Source: Anaerolineae bacterium (GTDB lineage Bacteria > Chloroflexota > Anaerolineae > 4572-78 > J111). From it: a DNA stretch of 15,026 nt. Position 1 is the stretch's first letter. Every line of letters starts with the position of its first letter. The DNA is taken from contig JAGRBY010000112.1 of the NCBI GenBank assembly GCA_020433835.1, forward strand, positions 1-15,026. The letters are read 5' to 3'. Below, one piece after another: positions 1-6,845 of the stretch. A program made the position numbers and the translations under genes. The notes under the pieces were generated by a model. That model was not told the DNA's origin, searched no databases, and worked only from the letters and a program-made list of their open reading frames with translations.

Positions 1-29
1 TATAGTTGTATTCTAACTTTTCAACTATA
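1..29 (-). repeat. Inverted repeat at the end of manC, possible part of a terminator
   Basis: The 8-base arms TATAGTTG (1-8) and CAACTATA (22-29) are perfect complements around a 13-base spacer, and the right arm overlaps the manC stop codon. On the minus strand this would form a hairpin just after the gene. It is AT-rich, and any T-run would lie outside the window, so terminator function is only a possibility. Confidence 0.3.
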
Positions 30-1089
30 GCAAATCCAATCGATTATTTTCTTCAAGCCAATTCACGACTTTTTTCACATCTTGCGCCTTGTCTTTGTCA
101 ACAATGAGCAGCGCATCGCCCGTATCGACGATAATGAGATTATCAACCCCAACAACAGCAACCAGACGATCGCTATCGTTTCGAACCAGTGTATTTGTGG
201 TATCAAACACGATGGTGTTTTCTTCTTTGAAAGCGTTCCCATCAGCATCTTTCGGGCTAACATCGTGAATAGCCGCCCAACTGCCAACATCATTCCAACC
301 AAAATCGACAGGAATGACCGCTGTTTTCTTAGCCTGCTCCATAATACCAACATCGATACTTTTGGGTTTGATTTGCTCCCAAATAGGATCGATTGGCTCA
401 CCGGCGGACAAAGCTTGGCTAATCTGTACAAACTGCTGGCGCAAATCAGGCATATGCTCACTAAACGAGTCCATCAAGGTAGATATTTGCCAGATAAAGA
501 TGCCGCTGTTCCAGTAGTAATCACCGCTGGCAACAAAGGATTCGGCGGTGGCCAGGTCCGGTTTTTCCAGAAATTGGTCGATGTTGTAAACGGTGTGCTC
601 GTTATAAGTACCAATCTCACTGCCACGTTTTACATAACCGTATCCGGTTTCCGGTTTATCGGGTGTAATGCCCAACGTAACAAGATAGCCCTCTTTGGCC
701 GCCTCTTCCGCTGCTAACAACGCCTGACGAAACCCTTCTTCGTCAACAATAAAGTGGTCGGCGTGCAGCGAAGCCATAACCGCCTGCGGGTCAAGCCGCT
801 CCATATGGAGTGCAGCCAAACCAATACAGGGGGCAGTATGTTTAGCGCTAGGTTCTTGAATAATGTTTTGTGCCGGAACATCAGGAACTTGCGATTTTAT
901 CAACGTGGCATATTCCTGATTAGAAGCAAAAAATGTATGTTCAACCGGAATAATAGACGAAATTCGGTCTACCGTGGCTTGAATCATACTTCTATCGCCC
1001 GTAAGGGGCAGAAGTTGTTTGGGTAAATCGGTTCTACTGCGAGGCCACAAACGGCTACCTACACCGCCCGCTAATATTAATGCAAACAT
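25..1089 (-). CDS. manC: Mannose-1-phosphate guanylyltransferase (GDP-mannose pyrophosphorylase)
   Basis: This cytoplasmic nucleotidyltransferase makes GDP-mannose from GTP and mannose 1-phosphate, the activated sugar for mannosylated and related surface glycans. The 354-residue protein opens with the signature LAGGVGSRLWPRSR (residues 6-19) followed by PKQLLPL (23-29). HADHFI (109-114), GYGYVKRG (149-156), FLEKPD (173-178), WNSGIFIW (193-200) and the FGWNDVGSW segment (263-271) are all present in family order. The length fits the short single-domain type; there is no C-terminal phosphomannose isomerase domain as in long ManC/AlgA. An AAAGGA element about 8 bases before the ATG supports the start. 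It lies 34 bases downstream of dprA on the same strand and is probably co-transcribed with it. A relative acting on another sugar-1-phosphate cannot be fully excluded, but the motifs favour mannose. Confidence 0.93.
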   Translation of the reverse strand: MFALILAGGVGSRLWPRSRTDLPKQLLPLTGDRSMIQATVDRISSIIPVEHTFFASNQEYATLIKSQVPDVPAQNIIQEPSAKHTAPCIGLAALHMERLDPQAVMASLHADHFIVDEEGFRQALLAAEEAAKEGYLVTLGITPDKPETGYGYVKRGSEIGTYNEHTVYNIDQFLEKPDLATAESFVASGDYYWNSGIFIWQISTLMDSFSEHMPDLRQQFVQISQALSAGEPIDPIWEQIKPKSIDVGIMEQAKKTAVIPVDFGWNDVGSWAAIHDVSPKDADGNAFKEENTIVFDTTNTLVRNDSDRLVAVVGVDNLIIVDTGDALLIVDKDKAQDVKKVVNWLEENNRLDLL

Positions 1090-1123
1090 GGTCTTGGTCC
1101 TTTTTGAATGTTCTGGTCTAAAC

Positions 1124-2242
1124 TTATTTATCTATTGTGTAATCTATACCGGCTTCACGGGCAATCACATAATTCATACTGCCTACTTGTTTGACGATGC
1201 CCTTTAATTCCATTAGCGTTAGTGTACTCGCAACTTCCGAAGCTGATAACCCGGTCATTTGTCCTAATTCATCAATATGAACCGGCTCCCTCGACAATTG
1301 CTTTAACAAAGTTGCTTCAACAGCGTTTTCGGGAATAATTGCTCGGGCTTCAGTTTGTTGCGAAATCATTGTTAAATTCAGTTCTTCCAGAATATCTTCA
1401 ACACTGGTGACAAGTTTGGCCCCATTTTGAATAAGAAAGTTAGATCCGCTGCCACTTTTGCGCAAAATACTGCCGGGCACCGCCATAACTTCTCGACCTT
1501 GCTCAAGCGCATAATCAACCGTAATGCGTGCTCCGCTTTTGTACCCCCCCTCAACAAATAAAACACCCAAACTCAAGCCGCTAATGATGCGATTTCGCCG
1601 AGGAAAGTTACGGCTTTCCGGCTTGGTACCTAAAGGATACTCAGAAATGAGAGCGCCATTGTCGATGATCGATTTGGCCAGCTTTTTGTTGTCATCCGGA
1701 TAAATATAATCGACACTGCTGCCCAACACCGCGATGGTTCTACCGCCCTGCTCGACAGCCGTTGTGTGCGCTTGTGTATCGATACCGTAAGCCAGCCCGC
1801 TAACAATGGTTATGCCATTATCCACCAACCCCCTGACGAGTAACTGGGTCGATTCCTTACCGTATACAGAAGCATTACGGGTGCCAACAACGCCCAAAGA
1901 CCACTCATCTTGAGGTGTCAACTGACCTTGGATATACAGTACGGGCGGGGGGTCGACGATAGTTTTGAGTAACTTTGGATAGTGGGAGCTTTCCCAGGTC
2001 AATACGTTCGTATTTAGTTTTTCCAATCGGGCCAGTTCTGCATCAAGATCAACACTTTGTCTCATCTGAACCAGGTTTTCAACCGATCGTTTGTCTAGCC
2101 CAATAGCCCGTAATTCACCGGGGTTAGCCTGCCAGGCAGCTTCGATGTGACCGTAATAGTCAAGCAAAGCGCGTAGCCGAACAGGACCGATGCCCGAAAC
2201 CTTACTAAAGCCAATCCAGTAACGTAGTTTGTCTTCTTTCAC
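1124..2242 (-). CDS. dprA: DNA-processing protein DprA (Smf)
   Basis: DprA binds incoming single-stranded DNA during transformation and loads RecA on it; it is also widespread in bacteria not known to be competent. The 372 residues show three parts. The first is an N-terminal helix-hairpin-helix/SAM-like region (about 5-60, with VSGIGPVRLRALL). The second is the Rossmann-like core (about 80-290) with VVGTRNAS (118-125), SGLAYGID (148-155), NFPRRNRIISGLS (212-224), EGGYKSGARIT (231-241) and REVMAVPG (250-257). The third is a C-terminal winged-helix domain (about 305-360). Length is normal and no key motif is missing. The start is GTG with a weak TGGA upstream; no better start lies nearby. A TTGACA promoter sits about 60 bases before the start, directly after the rimM terminator, so dprA appears to begin a new unit with manC. 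Confidence 0.95.
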   Translation of the reverse strand: MKEDKLRYWIGFSKVSGIGPVRLRALLDYYGHIEAAWQANPGELRAIGLDKRSVENLVQMRQSVDLDAELARLEKLNTNVLTWESSHYPKLLKTIVDPPPVLYIQGQLTPQDEWSLGVVGTRNASVYGKESTQLLVRGLVDNGITIVSGLAYGIDTQAHTTAVEQGGRTIAVLGSSVDYIYPDDNKKLAKSIIDNGALISEYPLGTKPESRNFPRRNRIISGLSLGVLFVEGGYKSGARITVDYALEQGREVMAVPGSILRKSGSGSNFLIQNGAKLVTSVEDILEELNLTMISQQTEARAIIPENAVEATLLKQLSREPVHIDELGQMTGLSASEVASTLTLMELKGIVKQVGSMNYVIAREAGIDYTIDK

Positions 2243-2300
2243 AAGTTTTCCAGAGAATGCGAGTGTAGTGGTCGATAATTACTGAGAGTTACAATAAATT

Positions 2301-2330
2301 AGCATAGCATAGGCGTAGGAAAATTGTCAA
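2301..2330 (-). promoter_or_regulatory. Sigma70-like promoter for dprA-manC
   Basis: On the minus strand a perfect -35 TTGACA (2325-2330) is followed after 18 bases by TATGCT (2301-2306, 4 of 6 matches). A second overlapping TATGCT lies at 2306-2311 with a 13-base spacer, which is too short. Transcription would start near 2294, leaving a leader of about 50 bases before the dprA GTG. The position immediately after the terminator fits a new transcription unit. Confidence 0.6.
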
Positions 2331-2336
2331 GCAACG

Positions 2337-2360
2337 AAAAAGAACGCCGGTTGGCGTTCT
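2337..2360 (-). terminator. Intrinsic terminator after rimM
   Basis: On the minus strand AGAACGCC (2353-2360) pairs perfectly with GGCGTTCT (2341-2348) around the tetraloop AACC, and a run of T follows (2337-2341). It lies 36 bases past the rimM stop and closes the ffh-rpsP-khpA-rimM block. On the plus strand no T-run follows, so it acts in one direction. Confidence 0.85.
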
Positions 2361-2372
2361 ATGTTGAGGTTT

Positions 2373-2400
2373 ACTATACTTAGGGAAGAGGGGTTGTCAA
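2373..2400 (-). promoter_or_regulatory. Promoter-like sequence overlapping the rimM stop, just before the terminator
   Basis: TTGACA (2395-2400) contains the rimM stop TGA and is followed after 16 bases by TATAGT (2373-2378), a close sigma70-like match. Initiation would fall near 2366, only about 6 bases before the terminator stem, so any transcript would be roughly 30 bases long unless the terminator is read through. It may be functional, or it may be a chance match. Confidence 0.4.
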
Positions 2401-2981
2401 ATCAAACCGTCAAGAAGTTCAACAAAAACTTTTCCTGCGTCTAAATCAACCGATTTGATGACATCCGGTATAGCCGGCAGCAATATTTCTTTATCGTCGG
2501 CACTTTTGACGATATAAACGTCATTGGCTTTTGTTTCTATAATGTCAGAGATAATACCTAAGGTATCGCCTGCGGTTGTAACCACAGGCAATCCCATAAT
2601 TTGGTATAAATAATAATCACCTTCCGGCAGAGGCATGGTTTCCTCAACCGGAACTTGTATGAATAGACCAACGAGCTGCTCAGCCTCAGTTCTATCATCA
2701 ACCCCATTGAGTGTGAGCAGCACATTTTGTTTATGCCAGCGGGATTTTTTTATCTGGTAAGCATCGGCTTCCGATTCATTACCCACATAGACCTGCTGTG
2801 TGGTTTCGAATCTTTCCGGAAAATCGGTTAAAACGGCAACCGATATTTCACCCCGAATGCCATGCGCCCGAACAATTCGCCCAATGGCTATATAACGAAA
2901 TTCAGGCTGTTGCAAGCCTGAACTTTGGTCTACCTTTATTTGGTTGTTATCATCGGCCGTTAAATTCAACGACTCGCGCAC
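2397..2981 (-). CDS. rimM: Ribosome maturation factor RimM
   Basis: RimM binds bS19 and the 16S rRNA head during maturation of the 30S subunit. The 194-residue protein has the N-terminal RimM domain with GRIVRAHGIRGE (34-45) and DRTEAEQLVG (96-105). The C-terminal PRC barrel has YYLYQIMGLPV (123-133), NDVYIV (153-158) and KEILLPAIPDVI (164-175), and the chain ends in the usual LLDGLI. About 28 residues precede the conserved core, a somewhat long and polar N-terminus. The GTG start directly abuts the khpA stop (TAG then GTG, no gap) and is preceded by GGAG at about 9 bases, so translation is probably coupled to khpA. A terminator follows the gene; trmD and rplS do not. Confidence 0.95.
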   Translation of the reverse strand: MRESLNLTADDNNQIKVDQSSGLQQPEFRYIAIGRIVRAHGIRGEISVAVLTDFPERFETTQQVYVGNESEADAYQIKKSRWHKQNVLLTLNGVDDRTEAEQLVGLFIQVPVEETMPLPEGDYYLYQIMGLPVVTTAGDTLGIISDIIETKANDVYIVKSADDKEILLPAIPDVIKSVDLDAGKVFVELLDGLI

Positions 2982-3218
2982 CTATACAATCTCCAAAGTA
3001 ACGCGCTTACCTTCTTTAACAGCAGCTACCCGCAATAGAGTGCGCATCGCATTGGCAACACGGCCTTGCTTCCCAATAACGCGTCCCATATCCTCAGGTG
3101 TTACGCTGAGTTCGAAAATAGTGGCACTAGACCCCTCAATCTCGCGTACAATAACGGAGTCAGGATCATTCACAACAGCTTTTGCCATAAACTCGACAAG
3201 TTCCTTCATTGACGACAT
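2982..3218 (-). CDS. khpA: KH-domain RNA-binding protein KhpA
   Basis: This is a 78-residue, single-domain type II KH protein of the KhpA (YlqC) family. In Gram-positive bacteria KhpA pairs with KhpB and binds many RNAs, affecting cell elongation and division. The KH signature is RVIGKQGRVANAMRTLL (46-62), with GKQG (49-52) as the RNA-contacting GXXG loop; the family length is about 75-80. The start is set by a strong Shine-Dalgarno sequence, AGGGAGGT (3228-3235), 9 bases before the ATG. A second in-frame ATG at codon 4 is less well placed. The gene lies 143 bases after rpsP and touches rimM with no gap, the usual rpsP-khpA-rimM order. No khpB gene is in the window. Confidence 0.92.
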   Translation of the reverse strand: MSSMKELVEFMAKAVVNDPDSVIVREIEGSSATIFELSVTPEDMGRVIGKQGRVANAMRTLLRVAAVKEGKRVTLEIV

Positions 3219-3227
3219 AATTTCCGG

Positions 3228-3235
3228 ACCTCCCT
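3228..3235 (-). promoter_or_regulatory. Strong ribosome binding site of khpA
   Basis: AGGGAGGT on the minus strand, 9 bases from the khpA ATG, is the best Shine-Dalgarno match in the window. It suggests khpA, and rimM coupled to it, are well translated despite the 143-base gap after rpsP. Confidence 0.75.
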
Positions 3236-3361
3236 TGTTGGCATGTGCAATTTGAGTAACAAGATGAAGTATTAAGTTTACAAATAAGGGCGGCGGTCCG
3301 TCTTGAAAACGTTATTCCGCCTCTCTCTCCATCAATTCGTTAGCCTAGCAGCCTCAGACGC

Positions 3362-3760
3362 TTAGTCTGCGACGGCCTCCGCTTCCTCATTGACCTCTTC
3401 CTTAACATTCTCTGTCTTTGATGGCACCTCCTCGTTTTTCTGCTGAGCCGTGACAGCATTGTCATTCGCTCCAGCCAACAACGACTCTAAGGCCTCTCCT
3501 TCTTTCAGGCGAGAGAGCTTATCCATCGTACCCGCGTTATTCAGAAGCTTTTTAACCACATCGGTAGGTTGAGCACCCACTGAGAGCCAATATAAGGCTC
3601 GATCTTCATGAATATTTACGGTTGTTGGTTCGGTGGTTGGGTTGTAAAAACCAATCGTCTCAATAAAACGACCGTCTCGCGATGTACGCGAGTCGGAAAT
3701 AACCACTCGGTAACTCGGTTGTTTCTTGGCACCAGTACGGCGTAGGCGAATTTTTACCAT
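3362..3760 (-). CDS. rpsP: 30S ribosomal protein bS16 with acidic C-terminal tail
   Basis: bS16 is an early-assembling protein of the 30S subunit that binds 16S rRNA. The first 85 or so residues match the family along their whole length: [18 protein letters not shown] (1-18), [15 protein letters not shown] (27-41), and the stretch around [20 protein letters not shown] (54-73). At 132 residues it is longer than a typical 80-90-residue bS16. The extra C-terminal part (about 95-132) is low-complexity and rich in Glu, Asn and Ala, probably disordered; such tails occur in several phyla. It lies 99 bases after ffh. A possible extended -10 element upstream (3800-3808) may give it extra transcription, useful since ribosomal proteins are needed in much larger amounts than Ffh. 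No strong ribosome binding site is visible. Confidence 0.96.
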   Translation of the reverse strand: MVKIRLRRTGAKKQPSYRVVISDSRTSRDGRFIETIGFYNPTTEPTTVNIHEDRALYWLSVGAQPTDVVKKLLNNAGTMDKLSRLKEGEALESLLAGANDNAVTAQQKNEEVPSKTENVKEEVNEEAEAVAD

Positions 3761-3799
3761 AATAAACTGTTTCTACTTTCTAACTTTTGTATTTTTTGA

Positions 3800-3808
3800 A
3801 TTATAACA
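3800..3808 (-). promoter_or_regulatory. Extended -10 promoter element upstream of rpsP
   Basis: The minus strand reads TGTTATAAT, i.e. TG-N-TATAAT, a perfect -10 with the extended TG. The -35 region 17 bases upstream matches only about 3 of 6 positions. Transcription would start near 3793 and give a leader of about 33 bases for rpsP. The AT-rich gap makes a chance match possible. Confidence 0.45.
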
Positions 3809-3859
3809 TACTTTGGGAAATTTTGCACGTAGCAAATTAGACCAGTTATTCTAACAAAA

Positions 3860-5194
3860 TTAGCGAAAACCACCAAACATGTTCATTAAATTTTGACGAG
3901 CCCGTGGATTCCGCAGTTTTTTCATCATTTTTTGCATTTGGCGGAACTGTGTAATGAGTTGATTTATCTCTTGAACCGTTGTTCCGCTGCCTTTGGCTAC
4001 CCGTTTTTTACGACTGCTGTTCAAAATTTTCGGGTTCCGGCGCTCTTTTAGCGTCATCGAATTAATAATGGCCTGGGTGCGCTTTAACCTATCTTCCATA
4101 TCATCAGTGGAGATGGTTTTTGTGATATCGCCCATACCGGGCAGCATATCGATAACTTTGTTAAGCGGGCCAAGTTTCTTTATCTGCTGCAACTGTTCCA
4201 GGAAATCTTCCAGGTTAAAATTGCCTTCAAGCAATTTCTTGGCACTGCGCTCGGCTACTTCTTCATCAATGACCTCTTCAGCCCGTTCGATCAGGGTTAA
4301 AACATCACCCATACCCAAAATGCGGGAGGCTAAGCGATCGGGGTAAAAAACTTCTAACTCGTTGAGTTTTTCGCCGGTTCCTAAAAATTTAATAGGAACA
4401 CCCGTTACGCTTCGAATGGAGATGGCAGCCCCACCCCGCGCATCACCATCAATTTTGGTCAGGATCAACCCGGTTAAATCGACTTTTTCGTGGAAACCTT
4501 CAGCCACGCGCACGGCTTCCTGGCCGGTCATAGAGTCAGCCACCAACAAAACTTCTTTGGGGTTGGTTCTTTGTTTAATTTGAACCAACTCGTCCATTAA
4601 GGCTTCGTCAATTTGTAAACGGCCGGCGGTGTCTAAAATAACTATGTTATTAGCCCCTGTTCGGGCCACTTTAATGGCGTTGGCACAGATATCAGGCGGC
4701 GGCACAGACGAATCCTCTGAGTAGACTGGAATATCGAGCTGACGACCCAGAACCTTCAACTGTTCGATAGCCGCCGGACGGCGTGTATCGGCTGCTACCA
4801 GCAGCGGGTTGTGCTTTGATTTTCGTAAATGCAAAGCCAACTTGGCAGCGGTCGTTGTTTTACCGGAACCCTGTAACCCAACGAGCATAATCACATGTGG
4901 CGATTTGCCCCCCAGATCCAGCGGAGCCGAGTCGCCCAATGTTTCCAGCAGCTCTTCGTGAACAATTTTTACAACTTGCTGCCCGGGCGTAATATTTTTG
5001 CTAAGCTCTATACCTATCGCCCGCTCACGAATTCGCCCTACAAATTCTTTGACAACCTTAAAATTAACGTCCGCTTCCAGCAGAGCCAAACGTACTTCTC
5101 GCAAAGCCAACTGTACGTCCGCTTCCGACAAGCGGCCCCGCCGATTTAATTGTTCAAAAACACCTTGCAGTTTATCTTGAAGACTCTCAAACAT
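3860..5194 (-). CDS. ffh: Signal recognition particle protein Ffh (SRP54 GTPase)
   Basis: Ffh binds signal sequences of nascent membrane proteins together with the 4.5S/SRP RNA and docks to the receptor FtsY. The 444 residues contain an N-terminal helical domain (1-90). The G domain follows: P-loop GLQGSGKTTTAAKLA (106-120), DTRRPAAIEQL (136-146), DTAGR (188-192), TKIDGDARGGAAIS (246-259) and LGTGEKLNELEVF (271-283). The methionine-rich M domain (about 320-444) has LPGMG (351-355), the RNA-binding stretch SRKKRVAKGSGT (394-405) and the Met-rich QMQKMMKKL segment (419-427). Length is normal. The ATG at 5192-5194 has only a weak ribosome binding site. It heads the ffh-rpsP-khpA-rimM block and has its own promoter about 95-125 bases upstream. 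The SRP RNA gene is not in this window. Confidence 0.97.
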   Translation of the reverse strand: MFESLQDKLQGVFEQLNRRGRLSEADVQLALREVRLALLEADVNFKVVKEFVGRIRERAIGIELSKNITPGQQVVKIVHEELLETLGDSAPLDLGGKSPHVIMLVGLQGSGKTTTAAKLALHLRKSKHNPLLVAADTRRPAAIEQLKVLGRQLDIPVYSEDSSVPPPDICANAIKVARTGANNIVILDTAGRLQIDEALMDELVQIKQRTNPKEVLLVADSMTGQEAVRVAEGFHEKVDLTGLILTKIDGDARGGAAISIRSVTGVPIKFLGTGEKLNELEVFYPDRLASRILGMGDVLTLIERAEEVIDEEVAERSAKKLLEGNFNLEDFLEQLQQIKKLGPLNKVIDMLPGMGDITKTISTDDMEDRLKRTQAIINSMTLKERRNPKILNSSRKKRVAKGSGTTVQEINQLITQFRQMQKMMKKLRNPRARQNLMNMFGGFR

Positions 5195-5230
5195 AGGCTC
5201 TATTCAGAATGTTAACCAATACGATATAGG

Positions 5231-5281
5231 GTTTTATAACTAAAATGACCTTACGGCAGCAAATTTTCTTATGTATAAAAC
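5231..5281 (-). repeat. Inverted repeat in the ffh leader
   Basis: The 8-base arms GTTTTATA (5231-5238) and TATAAAAC (5274-5281) are perfect complements 35 bases apart. With transcription from the ffh promoter starting near 5283, the distal arm would be almost the first bases of the mRNA, so the arms could close a leader domain. The stem is AT-rich and I see no known riboswitch or ribosomal-protein leader in it. Chance occurrence is possible. Confidence 0.3.
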
Positions 5282-5289
5282 AAATAGAT

Positions 5290-5318
5290 ATTGTATTGCA
5301 GCTTCAATTTTTCGTCAA
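5290..5318 (-). promoter_or_regulatory. Sigma70-like promoter of ffh
   Basis: TTGACG (5313-5318) and TACAAT (5290-5295) each match the consensus at 5 of 6 positions with an ideal 17-base spacer. Transcription would start near 5283, giving a leader of about 89 bases before the ffh ATG. This is the best promoter in the ffh/Kelch divergent region. Confidence 0.75.
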
Positions 5319-5403
5319 GTTTTTAACAAAATATTCGATTGTTTGCGTTGTAAAAGAAATAATTCCCTTTTGCTTTGCCAACCGATCCATGCAATAATTT
5401 AAA

Positions 5404-5430
5404 CGCCAAATGGTAGGCGCTTTTGATTTT
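5404..5430 (+). promoter_or_regulatory. Hairpin plus T-rich tract directly before the LuxR-Kelch gene
   Basis: CGCC (5404-5407) pairs with GGCG (5416-5419) around an 8-base loop, followed by TTTTGATTTT (5421-5430), ending 5 bases before the ATG at 5436. It resembles a weak intrinsic terminator or attenuator on the plus strand. The stem is only 4 G-C pairs, so the call is tentative. Confidence 0.3.
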
Positions 5431-5435
5431 ATAGA

Positions 5436-6830
5436 ATGAACGGGTTAAATCTTGTGGCTGTTGAACAGGAAAAAATTCAGTTAAGCAAACGGGAACTCCA
5501 AGTTTTAGAGCTTGTAGTCACCGGTGCCAGCAATCAAGAAATTGCCCAACAGTTGGTGATTAGCCTTAACACGGTCAAGGTACATCTCCGCAATATTTTC
5601 GGGAAGCTAGACGTACAATCTCGAACTGAAGCCACTATTCGAGCCATCCAAGAAGGGCTTATTCATGTTAGTGACAACGGCGATGCGGCAACGGTTGAAC
5701 AAGCCGAACCTATTGTTACCAAAACCTTTTTGCTTGATACTAACCCGCCCCTTGTTCTCTTAAAATGGCAGCAGATTTATTTTTTTATAGTACTTCTACT
5801 TGCACTCCTTATAGCAACCCTACCTTGGCTGCCGCAAAGTATTTCCTCCAACGCTCCCAACATTCCTATTCCACATAAGTTTCCCGGAATTTACAAATCG
5901 GATCCGTTCCCTGTTCCGCCGCCCGCCGATGGCAATTTGGATCGATGGACATCCCACCCGGCCATCGCCGGTGGGCGAGCCGGGTTGGCCCTGGTCAATG
6001 TGGGAGAATCGATCTTTGCTATTGGCGGAGTTAAGGATAATAATACAACAACGCGTCTTGTAGAAATTTACAATACTGAAACCAGAACCTGGTCAGAGGG
6101 AAACAACAAGCCCACTGCCGCGACAGATATCTCAGCAGCCGTTTTTGGCGATAAAATTTACGTTCCCGGTGGCTGCACCCCCGAAGGGCAGGCAATGGAT
6201 GTGTTGGAAATTTACACGCCAAGCAGCGATGAATGGTCTAAGGCCCAATCCCTGCCTGAGGCACGCTGCGCCTATGGGTTGGTCACTTATCAAGATTCGC
6301 TCTACCTTTTCGGCGGATGGAATGGTGAAGCCTTTGAAGACTCTATCTTTATCTACACGCCAGAGAATGACACCTGGACAATCTCAGAATACACTCTACC
6401 CCAACCGTTAGGCTATATGGGAACCGCAGTTCTTCAAGAGTCCATTTACCTTGTCGGCGGGTACAATGATCAGACTGAACACAATACAACCTATACGTTT
6501 GATCCCCCATCGGGTCAATGGCAAGAAAAAGCGCCGATGCTCGAAAAACGGGGGGGCTTAGGCCTGATCAGTAACGGACGAAGTCTTTACGCAGTGGGCG
6601 GCGGTTGGAATCACAACTTAACCAGCAGCGAAAAGTACGATCCGGCCAGTGATAGTTGGACACCATTTGAAACACCTTCTTCCAGCCAATGGCGCAATAT
6701 GGGCTTAACGATAGCCGGCAATGCCATCTACGCAGTGGGTGGCTGGGATGGAGCCACCGAGGAATTTGTAAACGAAGTCAGCTCGTATCAGGTTGCTTTC
6801 CAGACCTTTTTCCCCGTATCTATTCGATAA
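5436..6830 (+). CDS. Membrane-anchored LuxR-type HTH protein with a six-bladed Kelch propeller
   Basis: The 464 residues have three parts. Residues 16-77 are a complete LuxR-type (GerE) DNA-binding domain: [32 protein letters not shown]. One transmembrane helix follows at about 113-133 ([20 protein letters not shown]), then a Pro-rich linker. Residues 170-455 are six Kelch repeats. The Gly-Gly pairs sit at 197, 245, 293, 341, 388 and 435, and the partner Trp residues at 171, 219, 267, 314, 362 and 408, a 46-48-residue period. W171 before the first GG suggests the usual velcro closure. The HTH should be cytoplasmic and the propeller outside. I infer a one-piece membrane-bound regulator whose propeller senses a ligand or cell-surface partner; no receiver, kinase or enzyme domain is visible. 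The start ATG lacks a clear ribosome binding site, and an in-frame stop lies at 5424. The neighbour folP starts 15 bases later. Confidence 0.85.
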   Translation: MNGLNLVAVEQEKIQLSKRELQVLELVVTGASNQEIAQQLVISLNTVKVHLRNIFGKLDVQSRTEATIRAIQEGLIHVSDNGDAATVEQAEPIVTKTFLLDTNPPLVLLKWQQIYFFIVLLLALLIATLPWLPQSISSNAPNIPIPHKFPGIYKSDPFPVPPPADGNLDRWTSHPAIAGGRAGLALVNVGESIFAIGGVKDNNTTTRLVEIYNTETRTWSEGNNKPTAATDISAAVFGDKIYVPGGCTPEGQAMDVLEIYTPSSDEWSKAQSLPEARCAYGLVTYQDSLYLFGGWNGEAFEDSIFIYTPENDTWTISEYTLPQPLGYMGTAVLQESIYLVGGYNDQTEHNTTYTFDPPSGQWQEKAPMLEKRGGLGLISNGRSLYAVGGGWNHNLTSSEKYDPASDSWTPFETPSSSQWRNMGLTIAGNAIYAVGGWDGATEEFVNEVSSYQVAFQTFFPVSIR

Positions 6831-6835
6831 ACCTT

Positions 6836-6841
6836 AGGTGA
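6836..6841 (+). promoter_or_regulatory. Ribosome binding site of folP
   Basis: AGGTGA lies 4 bases before the folP ATG, inside the 15-base gap after the LuxR-Kelch stop. It fixes the folP start and shows folP can be translated from a shared transcript. Confidence 0.6.
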
Positions 6842-6845
6842 ACAT

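Noticed and set aside
82..717. Long plus-strand ORF opposite manC (211 codons)
   Set aside because: It lies wholly within manC on the other strand, whose protein has clear family motifs; the antisense translation has none. It is a shadow of codon usage.
3292..3321. GC-rich inverted repeat GGCGG/CCGCC between rpsP and khpA
   Set aside because: The stem is only 5 base pairs with a 20-base loop and no T-run follows on the minus strand, so it is not a convincing terminator. A processing role cannot be judged from sequence.
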